DNA from: Soonwooa sp.
Lineage (GTDB): Bacteria > Bacteroidota > Bacteroidia > Flavobacteriales > Weeksellaceae
Reading direction: 5' to 3'
Length of the DNA stretch: 64,000 bases
Assembly (NCBI RefSeq): GCF_030151385.1
Contig: NZ_JASLDS010000045.1
Span: forward strand, 70,780 to 134,779
This document shows, in pieces, positions 25,147-33,979 of the stretch. Both the position numbers and the translations under genes were made by a program. The notes beneath the pieces were generated by a model. It saw only the letters and a program-made list of their open reading frames with translations. It was not told the origin of the DNA and ran no database searches. Each line of letters begins with the position of its first letter. Position 1 is the stretch's first letter.

Positions 25147-26001
25147 ATGAAATGGACTAACGATAGAAGCGACATGGTCGACGACCGCAGAGGCACTGGT
25201 GGCGGTGGCGGACTGCTTGTTGGCGGCGGACTGGGCACATTAATTATTGCTGCCATAGTTTTCTTCTTAGGAGGCGACCCCTCAGCAATATTAGGAACAG
25301 CGGTTAACTCGGCACCACAAACCGAAAAACGCGACCTTACACAACAAGAACTTCAAGTTCGTGAGTTTGTGAAAATGGTAACCGGCGAAACCGAAAAAAC
25401 ATGGACACAAATCTTCCAACAAAACGGAATGACTTATAGAAAACCCCACGTTGTACTTTTTGAGAACACCACACAATCCGGATGTGGTACGGCAGAATCT
25501 GCAATGGGACCATTCTATTGTCCTGCTGACGAAACCGTCTATATGGACATGAGTTTCTTCAAAGAACTACAACAACGTTTTGGCGCCAAAGTAACCGAAT
25601 TTTCGATTGCTTATGTTATGGCGCACGAAGTTGGTCATCATGTCCAAACCCTCCTCGGAACAACCCAAAAGGTCGACCAACTGCGACGAAGCGGACGCTA
25701 TTCGGAAGCGGACCTTAATCGTGTTTCGGTTGCAACAGAATTACAAGCAGATTTCTACGCTGGCGTTTGGGCAAAACAAACCGATTCCCGCGAGCATATC
25801 CTAGAACCTGGTGACATCGAATCTGCTGTTAGTGCAGCGGCTGCCGTTGGTGATGACAACATCCAAAAAAGAGCCACAGGAACAGTTAATCAAGAAGCCT
25901 TCACACACGGCTCTTCTGCCCAACGTGTAGAATGGTTTATGAAAGGTTACAACACAGGCGATATTCGCCAAGGTGATACCTTTAATGCTTTATTGAAGTA
26001 A
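25147..26001 (+). CDS. YpfJ-family neutral zinc metallopeptidase
   Basis: A 284-residue predicted zinc protease. The N-terminus MKWTNDRSDMVDDRRG and the Gly-rich segment GTGGGGGLLVGGGLG are the family hallmark, followed by one membrane helix at about 28-42. The active site HEVGHH lies at 160-165 (His160, Glu161, His164), with later EADLNR and ELQADFYAGVWA, where Glu supplies the third zinc ligand. It is probably anchored in the inner membrane with the catalytic part in the periplasm. Substrates are unknown. The gene is monocistronic, with terminators on both sides. Confidence 0.9.
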   Translation: MKWTNDRSDMVDDRRGTGGGGGLLVGGGLGTLIIAAIVFFLGGDPSAILGTAVNSAPQTEKRDLTQQELQVREFVKMVTGETEKTWTQIFQQNGMTYRKPHVVLFENTTQSGCGTAESAMGPFYCPADETVYMDMSFFKELQQRFGAKVTEFSIAYVMAHEVGHHVQTLLGTTQKVDQLRRSGRYSEADLNRVSVATELQADFYAGVWAKQTDSREHILEPGDIESAVSAAAAVGDDNIQKRATGTVNQEAFTHGSSAQRVEWFMKGYNTGDIRQGDTFNALLK

Positions 26002-26023
26002 AATTCACATTAAACATACACAG

Positions 26024-26052
26024 CTCCAGATGCACAATCTGGAGTTTTTTTG
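26024..26052 (+). terminator. Terminator after the metallopeptidase gene
   Basis: CTCCAGA and TCTGGAG form a 7 bp stem followed by seven T residues. Confidence 0.85.
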
Positions 26053-26220
26053 ACTTTTCTTGTAAGAATTCGACAAAATAAAAAGACTTGGAAAACGACT
26101 TTTATTTACAAAAGATAGCAAAAACCAAAGAATTGAATATCCAAAGTCGCCAAAATCGCAGTCAAAAAGTTAAAAATCCCATAAATAAAGCCTTACAGCA
26201 TCATTTTTATTGAAAAAAAA

Positions 26221-26251
26221 TTGGGAACATTAAAACAAAATTTTATATTTG
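26221..26251 (+). promoter_or_regulatory. Promoter of the histone H1-like gene
   Basis: TTG at 26221-26223 and TATATTTG at 26244-26251 with a 20-base spacer match the Bacteroidota consensus well; the ATG follows 24 bases later. The strong match fits an abundant protein. Confidence 0.75.
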
Positions 26252-26275
26252 ACGCTCAAATTAAAATAATTTACA

Positions 26276-26452
26276 ATGAAAGAACTTATTGAAAAGATCA
26301 ATGTAGAAATCGAAGCTTTCAAAACTGATGCTAGCTTACAAGAAGAAAAAGGAAACAAAGCTGCAGGAGCAAGAGCTAGAAAATCAGCTTTAGAATTAAC
26401 AAAACTATTCAAAGAATTCAGAAAAGTTTCTGTTGAAGAATCTAAAAAGTAA
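26276..26452 (+). CDS. Histone H1-like (Hc1) DNA-binding protein
   Basis: A 58-residue protein, MKELIEKINVEIEAF through KGNKAAGARARKSALEL to FRKVSVEESKK. The lysine-rich helical pattern and the KAAGARARK segment identify the small Hc1-type histone family found across Bacteroidota and related to the chlamydial H1 homologues. It probably binds DNA non-specifically and helps to compact the nucleoid. It has its own strong promoter and a terminator 23 bases after the stop. It is very short, so it is easily missed in automatic annotation. Confidence 0.85.
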   Translation: MKELIEKINVEIEAFKTDASLQEEKGNKAAGARARKSALELTKLFKEFRKVSVEESKK

Positions 26453-26474
26453 TTTTTTGAATCTATCAAGTTAT

Positions 26475-26500
26475 AAAGCCCTCGGATGAGGGCTTTTTTT
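26475..26500 (+). terminator. Terminator after the histone-like gene
   Basis: AAGCCCTC and GAGGGCTT form an 8 bp stem with a 4-base loop and a T tail. Confidence 0.9.
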
Positions 26501-26572
26501 ATCTTGAAATAAAAAAGCTTTTACACTTCTAAAAATTTTTCTCATAACTATTTTAAGACGATTATACGACCT

Positions 26573-27505
26573 CTAAGACTTGGGATTTTGATTTTGATGC
26601 ATCTGGACAAATTCTGAGGGAGACATATTTGCAACTTGTTTAAAGACTTTCGAAAAAAGACTATGAGAAGAAAATCCGGCTTCTTCCGCTAAAGATGATA
26701 TTTTATAATTCGCAAGCCTCTTATCTTCTACTAGTCGTTTAATAATATTATTAATTCTTAATTCATTGATATAGGCATTGAAATTTTTGCCTTTATGTTT
26801 GTTGATGATTTCGGAAAGATATTGCGTATTGGTCCCCAATAAACCAGCGAGCGACGCAAGAGATATTGAAGGGTTTGTATATTTATTCCCCCGTTCAAAT
26901 CGGCAAAGCTTCTGCAAAATAATAGTTTCCAATTCGTTAGAGATTGTCTGCTTTTTCACAAGCACTTCCTCTTTTTCAATTTCTTGATTTTCGATCTCAA
27001 CAAAATCTTCTTCTTTTTCGGAGTCAATCTTAAAAGCGTTATTTTCTAGTTGAGCTTTTTCATCAGTTAATTTTTTAATGATAGCTTCATAACTCTTCTT
27101 CTGATTTTTAGAAACCTTTCTTTGTCTAAAATAATAGAACAAAATACCTCCAATAATTATTAATCCGGTTATAATAATATATGTATTTTGAAGTCTTGAC
27201 TTTTTTTGCAATTCAAGTCGCTTATCTTCAATTGTCTTTATGGATGTGTTTACATTAGTGAGCTCTTCTTGCGTCAAAAAGGTTCTTACTTTGTTGTATT
27301 TGTTTCTATATTCTTGCGACTTTACATTATCTCCTTTTAGTTTATAAACGATTGAAAGAAGATTGTATGCTTCATATAACGCGGAATTTGTAGTAGTTTC
27401 AAGATATGGAAGTGCTAACTTAAGGTGATCTAGACTTTCATTTATTTTGTTTTTTTGATAGGCAATATTGAAGCTCAGCCTCAAATCACTTGCGGAGCAC
27501 ATCAA
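26573..27505 (-). pseudogene. AraC-type regulator with TPR and membrane helix, 5'-truncated
   Basis: The readable part is about 300 residues: a TPR-like stretch (LSFNIAYQKNKINESLDHL and YNLLSIVYKLKGDNVKSQEY), one membrane helix (TYIIITGLIIIGGILFYYF), a charged coiled region, and a C-terminal AraC helix-turn-helix (ISLASLAGLLGTNTQYLSEI; YKISSLAEEAGFSSHSLFSKVFK). Flavobacterial proteins of this design normally begin with a signal peptide and several more TPRs, giving about 500 or more residues. Here homologous-looking sequence stops near 27476, and the apparent start MMCSASDLR is antisense of the adjoining surface-protein gene. It is therefore best read as a fragment. Confidence 0.7.
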
Positions 27506-28261
27506 ATAAAAATTACAGGATTTGACAAAGCGGGAAGTATTTCTTGTCCAAGTGCGCCAGGCGGAACTTGTACAGATGTAACTATTCTTACAGGAACGTA
27601 TGAATTCGACTTCACAATTAACAAACCAGTTTATGCGATTTCATCTATTAATGGATCATTGGCAGGAACAAACTTTAGTGGATCAATAACATTGAATAAT
27701 ACAACAGCATTTGCAACTTCAGGAGATATTAAAGTTAATTTCTATTGTAGAGATGCAGCAGGAAATCCAACGAATACCTTGTTTGGAACGGCTACAATTT
27801 CTGCAGTAGCAGCAAATTCTACATCAACGCAGAATTATTCGTTCACACCAATTGCAGGGGCAAGCTGTGCAACAGGAATGTATTATGCTATTATTGAGCA
27901 ATCAAACAATTGTATTTGTTCAAGTTCTAATGGTTCAAATGTTCTAACAAGTTGCTATAAACCAGGAGTTTTAACAGGTACAACATCTCCAACCAACCAT
28001 GGTATTACTGCTTTAGGAAGAGCTGGTTCTACAAATGGAAATTGGCCAATGGTAAGAAACGGCGCATGGACAGTTCTAGAAGCTAAAACCAAAGGTTTTG
28101 TGGTGAACAGAGTAGCATTTACATCCGCTGGAAATCCGGTAGGTATCGCGACGGCTAACTTCGTAGAAGGAATGATGGTATATGATACTACGAACAATTG
28201 CTTGAAAATTTATAACGGAACAATTTGGAGTTGTTACACCACTCCTGCTTGTCCAGATTAA
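27480..28261 (+). pseudogene. Surface protein fragment, 5'-truncated
   Basis: An open frame of about 260 codons lacking a signal peptide and any nearby ATG; upstream of about 27480 it runs into antisense of the AraC-type gene, and the only early start codon is a TTG at 27455. The product has Cys-, Ser- and Thr-rich beta-type sequence (ITCGAHQIKITGFDKAG, CTDVTILTGTYEFDFTI) and ends with GMMVYDTTNNCLKIYNGT, a module common at the C-terminus of Bacteroidota surface proteins. A leader must have been lost. It lies 22 bases before a secreted protein with the same end module, so they probably formed one surface operon. Confidence 0.65.
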
Positions 28262-28283
28262 TCAAAAAATATTAAAGAACATT

Positions 28284-28811
28284 ATGAAGAAACTATTCAT
28301 ATCCTTATTTAGTCTTGTTGTAACCTGTGCCTTTGCACAGGTGGCAATAGGCAAGACTAGCATTAGCAATTCATCCGTTTCTCTAGAGTTTTATGATGGT
28401 GCAGATAATGTAAAAGCGATGGTGTTGCCGTGGGTTACGAAACAAGCTGACGTTGCCGGTGCTGTAGATGGAACAATCATCTATGATAGCGATGATAAAA
28501 AAGTGAAATACCGAAGATCAGGAAATTGGTTCGACTTATCGGTAAATACAGACGGAGCTGTTGATACATCGCTTCAGAACGGCTTAACAGAAAGAGCAAG
28601 TGCGAAAACTCAAATCGGAGGAAATCCAACAACGGATACTACGCCAGGTATTTTGGTTCTTGCTGATACCGACAAGGCAATGGTTTTGCCAAAGGTAGCA
28701 AGCCCTCATCTTACCATTGTTAAACCAGAACCCGGAACGATTGTTTATGATACGGTAACCAAACAACTTTGCGTGTACAATGGTACAGTTTGGAGTTTTT
28801 GGAAACCATAA
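28284..28811 (+). CDS. Secreted surface-type protein with YDT-YNGT modules
   Basis: A 175-residue protein with a clear signal peptide (MKKLFISLFSLVVTCAFAQ). The rest has about three copies of a short module: GTIIYDSDDKKVKYRRSGNW, then ASAKTQIGGNPTTDTTPGI, and GTIVYDTVTKQLCVYNGTVW at the end. Modules of the form G-x-x-VYD-x-x-x-K-x-L-x-x-YNG-x-xW are widespread in cell-surface proteins of Bacteroidota. Function is unknown. It follows the truncated surface gene and has a good terminator. Confidence 0.75.
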   Translation: MKKLFISLFSLVVTCAFAQVAIGKTSISNSSVSLEFYDGADNVKAMVLPWVTKQADVAGAVDGTIIYDSDDKKVKYRRSGNWFDLSVNTDGAVDTSLQNGLTERASAKTQIGGNPTTDTTPGILVLADTDKAMVLPKVASPHLTIVKPEPGTIVYDTVTKQLCVYNGTVWSFWKP

Positions 28812-28834
28812 TTTTGAAATTTAATATCTAATGA

Positions 28835-28867
28835 AACAGGCTCTGAGTTTTCGGAGCCTGTTTTTTG
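28835..28867 (+). terminator. Terminator after the surface-protein genes
   Basis: ACAGGCTC and GAGCCTGT form an 8 bp stem followed by a T run. Confidence 0.9.
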
Positions 28868-28967
28868 TCTTATTGATATGAAGTACGAGATATTGTTAAT
28901 ACCTTTAAATAAAAAAAACTCATTTATATATCTAAAGCACACAAATTCATTTTTAGCAGTTGGTTTA

Positions 28968-29438
28968 AGTATTAACTAAAACTTATAACCCGATAAAAAT
29001 TATCAAAACTGCGATCGAAAATGTTTGTTGCAAGCCAATTTCACTGCTGTAATATTAGGCTTAGAGGACTTAACACTATAACCACATCGATGAAAACAAA
29101 ATACTTACATGATTTCAAAAGAATTCAACTCCATTTCGTTTAAAAAAGTGTTTAGTAGCAGATCTAAAATTAGATAAAGTACCCAAAAAAAAGCAAACAG
29201 AGAAGCCAGTCCTATTGTATTTAAAGTTTTCAAAAAAAGACATCTTCGCATTTATTGAAATTAATATAAAAGTTTCTTTAAATTATACTCTATTAAAGAT
29301 CGTATTGAAATATTAAATAAAAATAAGGTGAATGCAAATGCCAATTTCGAAATCGTAGATCGATAAAAAGGCAACGAAAAAGACTACATAGCAATGCTAA
29401 AACCCTGCAGAGATAGAGTCACAAAAACAGCGACAAAA
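28968..29438. other. Gene-free stretch with a degraded coding trace
   Basis: No intact gene is seen across about 570 bases. The rightward frame through 29298 reads YSIKDRIEILNKNKVN and NANANFEIVDR, then a TAA, then KGNEKDYIAMLKPCRDRV, which looks like the tail of a decayed protein gene. The family cannot be named. The stretch is host sequence that flanks the left end of the integrated element. Confidence 0.4.
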
Positions 29439-29472
29439 CAAAAAAGACTGATAATCGATGATTATCAGTCTT
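29439..29472 (-). terminator. Ancestral terminator of the tRNA operon, now left of the element
   Basis: A 13 bp perfect stem (29444-29456 with 29460-29472) with a 3-base loop is followed, reading leftward, by a run of T. It faces the direction of the tRNA genes and sits 4 bases from the left attachment repeat, so before integration it lay directly behind tRNA-Leu. Confidence 0.75.
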
Positions 29473-29475
29473 CTT

Positions 29476-29490
29476 ATGTACCCCAGACGG
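29476..29490. repeat. Left attachment site (attL), 15 bp
   Basis: ATGTACCCCAGACGG is repeated exactly at 36530-36544, where it is the 3' end of tRNA-Leu(TAA). It carries the acceptor strand and part of the T stem of that tRNA. This is the expected footprint of tyrosine-integrase insertion into a tRNA gene. Confidence 0.9.
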
Positions 29491-29608
29491 TAGGCAAACC
29501 CACCAATCTTAAAACATTATTATCTTTACTATTAATCGGCTTTAATGCCCTATTCACAGCATTTTAAGAATAAAGAAAAATAAAGCCAAATAAAAATAAA
29601 TAAACTTT

Positions 29609-29629
29609 TTTTCGGGACATATTCGGGAT
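29609..29629. repeat. Candidate integrase arm-binding repeats, left end
   Basis: TTTTCGGGACA at 29609-29619 is followed by a second TTCGGGA copy at 29622-29628. The first is repeated exactly at 36464-36474 near the other end. Short repeats at both ends beside the integrase gene suggest arm-type binding sites. Confidence 0.5.
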
Positions 29630-29660
29630 TTAATTAATTTAGCATAAATATTTGTAGTCA

Positions 29661-30986
29661 ATGAAAGTGCTATTTTTTATCAAAAAACGAAAAAATCCAT
29701 ATTCAAAAATTTATGTCAGACTTTGGGAGAGTAAAAAGTATGATTTTACAACCTCGACAGGTTTGCAAATTAAATTTGATTATTGGGATAACAGAAACGA
29801 GAAAGTAAAAAACAAAGTCGAAGCATTAGACAAAGATTTTATAAACTCGAAACTTTTGGAATTGAAAAAAAATGTTATCGAAAATTTTAATCTTGACTAC
29901 AATAGCGAAAAATCAATTTCAAATGATTGGTTAAAAACCAAAGTCGATAAATTTTTTAACCGTGTGGACGAAAGTAAGCCCGAATTAACATATTTCATTG
30001 ATTGGATTAAGGTATTTATCGAAACCGCTCCAAAAAGATTATACAAAGGCAAACCGATAAGCCAAAGCACTCTAAAAAAGTACACCACTACATTAAACAC
30101 CCTAACCCAATATGAAACCGACAGGGGAAAGCGTTTGAGGTTTGAGGATATTACAATGACTTTTTACTTTGACTTTGTGGACTTTTGCAGAAATACCCTA
30201 AAACATAGTACCAATACAATCGGAACCTATATCAAAAAAATAAAATTCTTTTGTGGTCAAATTGATTTGGAGGGTTTACCAATATCAAACCATTACAAAA
30301 ACAGCGAGTTTATGAGTATTGGGGAATCCGCAGAGGATATTTATTTGACCACCGCCGAAATTCAAAAAATATTCAATTATGACTTTAGCGGAACCCCGTA
30401 TCTGGACAATGCAAGGGACTTGTTTGTAATTGGGTTAAATACAGGGCTTAGGGTGTCGGATTTTATGCGTTTGGACTTATCGCATATCAAAGCCGATACG
30501 ATACGCATAAAGGCACAGAAAACGGGCAAAATTGCCGAAATACCTATTAACGAACAAATCGAACGTACATTGATTAAAAACGGCGGAAAATTGCCGCGTT
30601 CGATTAGTGAGCAAAAGTTTAATGAATACCTAAAGGAAATCGGCGAAAAGGTCGGATTTACGGAAATGGTACACGGGGCGAAAATGGATTGCATCAATGA
30701 GGACGAAGCCAAAGCCAAAGGCGTTAAAAAACTATTTCGCAAAGTATCGGGAACGTTCCCAAAATATGAGTTGATGACCTCGCATATTTGCCGCCGTTCG
30801 TTTGCGACGAATTTGTACGGGCAAATACCAACCCCTGTAATTATGGCAATAACGGGACACGCAACCGAAACGCAATTTTTGACCTACATAAAGAAAACGG
30901 CGGCGGAAAACGCTGATGTATTGCGGAACTTTTACAAAAGGAAAGCGGCGGAAAATGGACTGGAGTTTAATTTAAAAGTAATTTAA
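29661..30986 (+). CDS. int: Tyrosine-type site-specific integrase
   Basis: A 441-residue recombinase that would integrate and excise the element at the tRNA. The N-terminal 100 residues form the Arm-DNA-binding part (VRLWESKKYDFTTSTGLQI), followed by a SAM-like core-binding domain at about 125-225 and the catalytic domain. The catalytic set is complete: Arg264 in GLNTGLRVSDF, His375 and Arg378 in HICRRSF, His400 in ITGHATE, and Tyr409 in FLTYIKK. This is the long Bacteroidota form. It lies 171 bases inside attL and reads into the element. The start codon is the ATG after the repeat region; no ribosome-binding site is visible. Confidence 0.95.
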   Translation: MKVLFFIKKRKNPYSKIYVRLWESKKYDFTTSTGLQIKFDYWDNRNEKVKNKVEALDKDFINSKLLELKKNVIENFNLDYNSEKSISNDWLKTKVDKFFNRVDESKPELTYFIDWIKVFIETAPKRLYKGKPISQSTLKKYTTTLNTLTQYETDRGKRLRFEDITMTFYFDFVDFCRNTLKHSTNTIGTYIKKIKFFCGQIDLEGLPISNHYKNSEFMSIGESAEDIYLTTAEIQKIFNYDFSGTPYLDNARDLFVIGLNTGLRVSDFMRLDLSHIKADTIRIKAQKTGKIAEIPINEQIERTLIKNGGKLPRSISEQKFNEYLKEIGEKVGFTEMVHGAKMDCINEDEAKAKGVKKLFRKVSGTFPKYELMTSHICRRSFATNLYGQIPTPVIMAITGHATETQFLTYIKKTAAENADVLRNFYKRKAAENGLEFNLKVI

Positions 30987-30990
30987 TCAA

Positions 30991-31920
30991 ATGGAAAGCG
31001 AATATTTTTTGACGGATAAAAACGGGCAGCGGATTGATAACCTACAAAAGTATTATGATGAAAACCCCGAAATACTCAAAAAACACATTGAACGATTGAA
31101 TGAGAATAATAATTGGGAACCGTCTGAAAGTTTGTTTAATCCCGAAAAAGTTAAATTATTAATTGAAATTCACGACGTGGGAGTATTTCGCAAAGCGTGC
31201 GAAAAATTTTATTTGGATTGGCTAAACGAAATAAACACCCGTTCCGCAAACGAAAATTTTCTTTTGGAGCAAAAGGAAAAGGCGCAGGATTTTATTGATG
31301 AATCAAAAATTGAAATTGCATACCGCCCCGACAATGTAGTAATTATGGAAAACGGCAATTATTTAATTGCTACAATGGAATCCTTACAAAATAAAACAAA
31401 CCGCTTTTTAAGCCGTTTAGAGCGTGAAAGAGCCAAAGGTAACCCAACGGGAGGGCGCACTAAAAAAAGCGGCGAAAATCGCATTTTGGCATACAATAAC
31501 AATATTGAAAATGCTTTGAAAAAAATTGAATTGATTTTGAAAGATGTAAATACTTTGCTTTTTGAAAATTCCACTTCCGACCAATGGAAACAAATATTAA
31601 ACTTGGAAACGCTTACAACGCCAATTATTGTTAAAAATGGAATTGCGTTAAATGGATTATCAAAATTTTTTGAAGCATTAAGTATAATTGGTGTTTTTGA
31701 AAAGCAATGGCAAACAAAATTGAGTTTACTAAATGCCTTTAAACATAATACCGAATATGTTACAGCCGACCAATTTAAAAGGGCTTTGAATGACGGGAAA
31801 AGTAACGGAACAAAGATTGACAGGGATTTGGAAATAATATTTATAGGGTTTAAAAATGGAAGTGATATTGATAAAGAATTGAATGAGTTATTAAGCCGCC
31901 CGCCTAAACATAAGTTTTAG
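30991..31920 (+). CDS. Element protein of unknown function, 309 residues
   Basis: Four bases after the integrase gene, so very probably co-transcribed with it. The product is soluble, charged and mostly helical (FRKACEKFYLDWLNEI; NRFLSRLERERAKG), with a basic patch NPTGGRTKKSGENR in the middle and a C-terminal DQFKRALNDGKSNG ... DLEIIFIGFK that recalls C-termini of RteC-like and other proteins of Bacteroidota elements. No known domain can be assigned with confidence. A strong terminator follows, which separates the integration module from the replication module. Confidence 0.7.
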   Translation: MESEYFLTDKNGQRIDNLQKYYDENPEILKKHIERLNENNNWEPSESLFNPEKVKLLIEIHDVGVFRKACEKFYLDWLNEINTRSANENFLLEQKEKAQDFIDESKIEIAYRPDNVVIMENGNYLIATMESLQNKTNRFLSRLERERAKGNPTGGRTKKSGENRILAYNNNIENALKKIELILKDVNTLLFENSTSDQWKQILNLETLTTPIIVKNGIALNGLSKFFEALSIIGVFEKQWQTKLSLLNAFKHNTEYVTADQFKRALNDGKSNGTKIDRDLEIIFIGFKNGSDIDKELNELLSRPPKHKF

Positions 31921-31945
31921 TTAAAAAAATCTTTTTACCCAACCC

Positions 31946-31980
31946 AACCCAACATTTTAAATAATGTTGGGTTATTTTAT
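31946..31980 (+). terminator. Terminator closing the integrase operon
   Basis: AACCCAACATT and AATGTTGGGTT form a perfect 11 bp stem with a 6-base loop and a T-rich tail. Confidence 0.9.
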
Positions 31981-32013
31981 TGTATATCAGTGTTTTAAAT
32001 GTTTTGTTCAATT

Positions 32014-32021
32014 TACTTTTG
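32014..32021 (+). promoter_or_regulatory. Candidate -7 element before the replication module
   Basis: TACTTTTG matches TAnnTTTG and lies 46 bases before the HTH gene, but no TTG is found at the usual upstream distance. Confidence 0.35.
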
Positions 32022-32066
32022 CCTTATTGTTTTTGACAAAGTGATAACAAATAAAATTTTAAATAA

Positions 32067-32357
32067 ATGAATACAGTAAAAATTGAGGTAAATGGCGTAA
32101 ACATTGCCGACCTCGCGGAAAAATTGGACAATCTCACAAGCGTATTAAGCGGGCAAAGCCGCCCCGAACCACAAGCCGCAAACGACGACAAATTAATTAC
32201 GCGAAGTGAAGCCGCGCAAATGTTAGGCGTTACCCTACCGACGATTTACGATTGGACAAAAAAGGGGATTATTTCCGCGTATCGTATCGGGAACCGCGTA
32301 CGGTATAAGCACGCCGAAATATTGACAACCGTAACCAATAACAAAACCCATTATTAA
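32067..32357 (+). CDS. HTH_17/excisionase (AlpA-like) DNA-binding protein
   Basis: A 96-residue protein whose last 55 residues form a MerR-like winged helix-turn-helix of excisionase type: ITRSEAAQMLGVTLPTIYDW followed by TKKGIISAYRIGNRVRYKHAEI. The N-terminal 40 residues contain a short amphipathic helix that may mediate pairing. Proteins of this type act as excisionase or as activator (AlpA/Xis) in satellites and prophages and often sit in front of the replication gene, as here (17 bases before it). Direct evidence for either role is lacking. Confidence 0.85.
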   Translation: MNTVKIEVNGVNIADLAEKLDNLTSVLSGQSRPEPQAANDDKLITRSEAAQMLGVTLPTIYDWTKKGIISAYRIGNRVRYKHAEILTTVTNNKTHY

Positions 32358-32374
32358 GGGCTAAAAGTACCCAA

Positions 32375-33337
32375 ATGATTGATTGGTTTAAAATTGAATT
32401 GATGAACCGACCCGCAGACGAATTAAGAGCGAAATTTGACTTTATTAAGCCCGTGAATATGAAAACGGGCGAAATATTGGGAACCTATGAAATTGCGTAT
32501 TTGCGTATTCACGATGTCTCCGATTGTTCAATATCGGTTAAAATATTCCGTTCGGGGCGCGTATGGGTGCAGGGTAGCATTCATAAGTTTTGGCACGGTC
32601 AAAATCATTCAATTTTTACCATTGAGGAAATGCGAAACGCCTTTGAGTATTTGTTTGAAAAGTTGGGAGCCGACCCAAACGAGGCGAAAATACTTCAGAT
32701 TGAATACGGTTTGAATGTTTGCCCGCCCTTTGACCCCGATTTGTTTATAAATCGCCTTATTTGTTTCAAATACAAACCTTTTGAGGGTATGGGTAATTAC
32801 GAAAAAATCGGAAAGGTATGTTATCAAAAAGAATATGATTTGAAAATGTACAACAAAGGCAAACAGTATAGTTTGAAAAGCAATGTTTTGAGGATTGAAA
32901 AGAAAATAAAAGACAGCCAACACCTTAAAAAACTCAGAATTGGTACAATTGGCGACATTACGACGGCGAACGCGGCGGAAATGATAAAAGACCTTAACAG
33001 CGTTTTTGATGAGGTTTTATTTGATGATAAAAGTATCGACGAAACAAAGTTAACCACCCGTCAAAAATTGGCACTTTCCAAATATCGAAATAAGGATTTT
33101 TGGAATGAGTTAAGCAGGTCAAATAAATTAAACACCAAAAAGAAATTTACAAACCTCATCACAAAATACGGTGGCGAAAATTTCCAAAATACGGTAAAAA
33201 TATTGTCGGAAAACTCACTAAAAAATATCGTTCAAAGAGTTGACGTTTTGGACGATAATAAAAATAACGAAGAGTTGACGTTTTGGAACTTCAAATATGG
33301 TTCGGAAACGTCAATCTTTAACACAAATAAATATTAA
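32375..33337 (+). CDS. Replication protein, filamentous-phage CRI/gene II-like
   Basis: A 320-residue soluble protein. The segments LQIEYGLNV, YDLKMYNKGKQY, VLRIEKKIKDSQHLKKL and IGTIGDI follow the order of the Phage_CRI family, the replication initiators of filamentous phages and small rolling-circle plasmids (typically K-x-Y-x-K-x-x-x-Y, then LR-x-E-x-K, then a G-I-x-T-L-x-D-L-like end). The second half contains TTRQKLALSKYRNKDFW and is lysine-rich. It probably starts replication of the excised element by strand nicking. Such a protein is unusual next to a terminase gene. The family match is from memory and not a search. Confidence 0.6.
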   Translation: MIDWFKIELMNRPADELRAKFDFIKPVNMKTGEILGTYEIAYLRIHDVSDCSISVKIFRSGRVWVQGSIHKFWHGQNHSIFTIEEMRNAFEYLFEKLGADPNEAKILQIEYGLNVCPPFDPDLFINRLICFKYKPFEGMGNYEKIGKVCYQKEYDLKMYNKGKQYSLKSNVLRIEKKIKDSQHLKKLRIGTIGDITTANAAEMIKDLNSVFDEVLFDDKSIDETKLTTRQKLALSKYRNKDFWNELSRSNKLNTKKKFTNLITKYGGENFQNTVKILSENSLKNIVQRVDVLDDNKNNEELTFWNFKYGSETSIFNTNKY

Positions 33338-33355
33338 CCTAAAATCACTAAAAAA

Positions 33356-33973
33356 ATGAGTACAAAAACAACGATTGTCTTGGACAATGAAGCCGCCGAA
33401 AATGTGCGGGAAATTATGCGCGCAGAAATTAAACGCCAATTTGGGGGAATGGTTCCGAAAAAAGTAAATGAACTATTTGAAAATACCCTGCGTTTGTTTC
33501 CCGATATTGAACTGACCAAAGCACAAAGCGGCGCATACCTCGAACCCGAAACGGTATTATTGACGAGTTCCGCCCGCAATAGTTCCTGCGGTAACGTTTG
33601 GCAACTTATCGAAAGTTACAAGGCGGAATATTATTCGGGCGCGGTCGGGGAACCCGCAACCCCGTTGGAGTTGAAAGTTTGGAATATGTCGGAGGATGAA
33701 TATTTGGAAGCGGTTACGAATCGAAATTTACCACTTGAACAACGTAAAAAATTAGCGGACGCGTGGGAAAAAAGACCCGACGAGGAAAAGGAATTAATCC
33801 AAACGATGTTAAACAAGGATTTGACCGTCGAAGAAAGATTAAACGCCGTTTACAAGTTTGAGGACGAAGTAAATCCACAGGCGGCAAAGGATGCCGAAAA
33901 CGAACTAAAAACGAAGTTGGCGGACGAATCCGTTAACCTGTTGGATAAAATCGACGATTTATTGACCAAATAA
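33356..33973 (+). CDS. Acidic helical protein of the element, unknown function
   Basis: A 205-residue soluble protein, Glu- and Lys-rich and largely helical. It starts with TIVLDNEAAENVREIMRAEI, which resembles a regulatory or scaffold-like helix, and ends with ELKTKLADESVNLLDKIDDLL. There are no cysteine pairs or recognisable catalytic motif. It sits 18 bases after the replication gene and 6 before the terminase small subunit, so it belongs to that operon and may help in replication, packaging redirection or interference. No family is recognised. Confidence 0.7.
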   Translation: MSTKTTIVLDNEAAENVREIMRAEIKRQFGGMVPKKVNELFENTLRLFPDIELTKAQSGAYLEPETVLLTSSARNSSCGNVWQLIESYKAEYYSGAVGEPATPLELKVWNMSEDEYLEAVTNRNLPLEQRKKLADAWEKRPDEEKELIQTMLNKDLTVEERLNAVYKFEDEVNPQAAKDAENELKTKLADESVNLLDKIDDLLTK

Positions 33974-33979
33974 AGGGAA

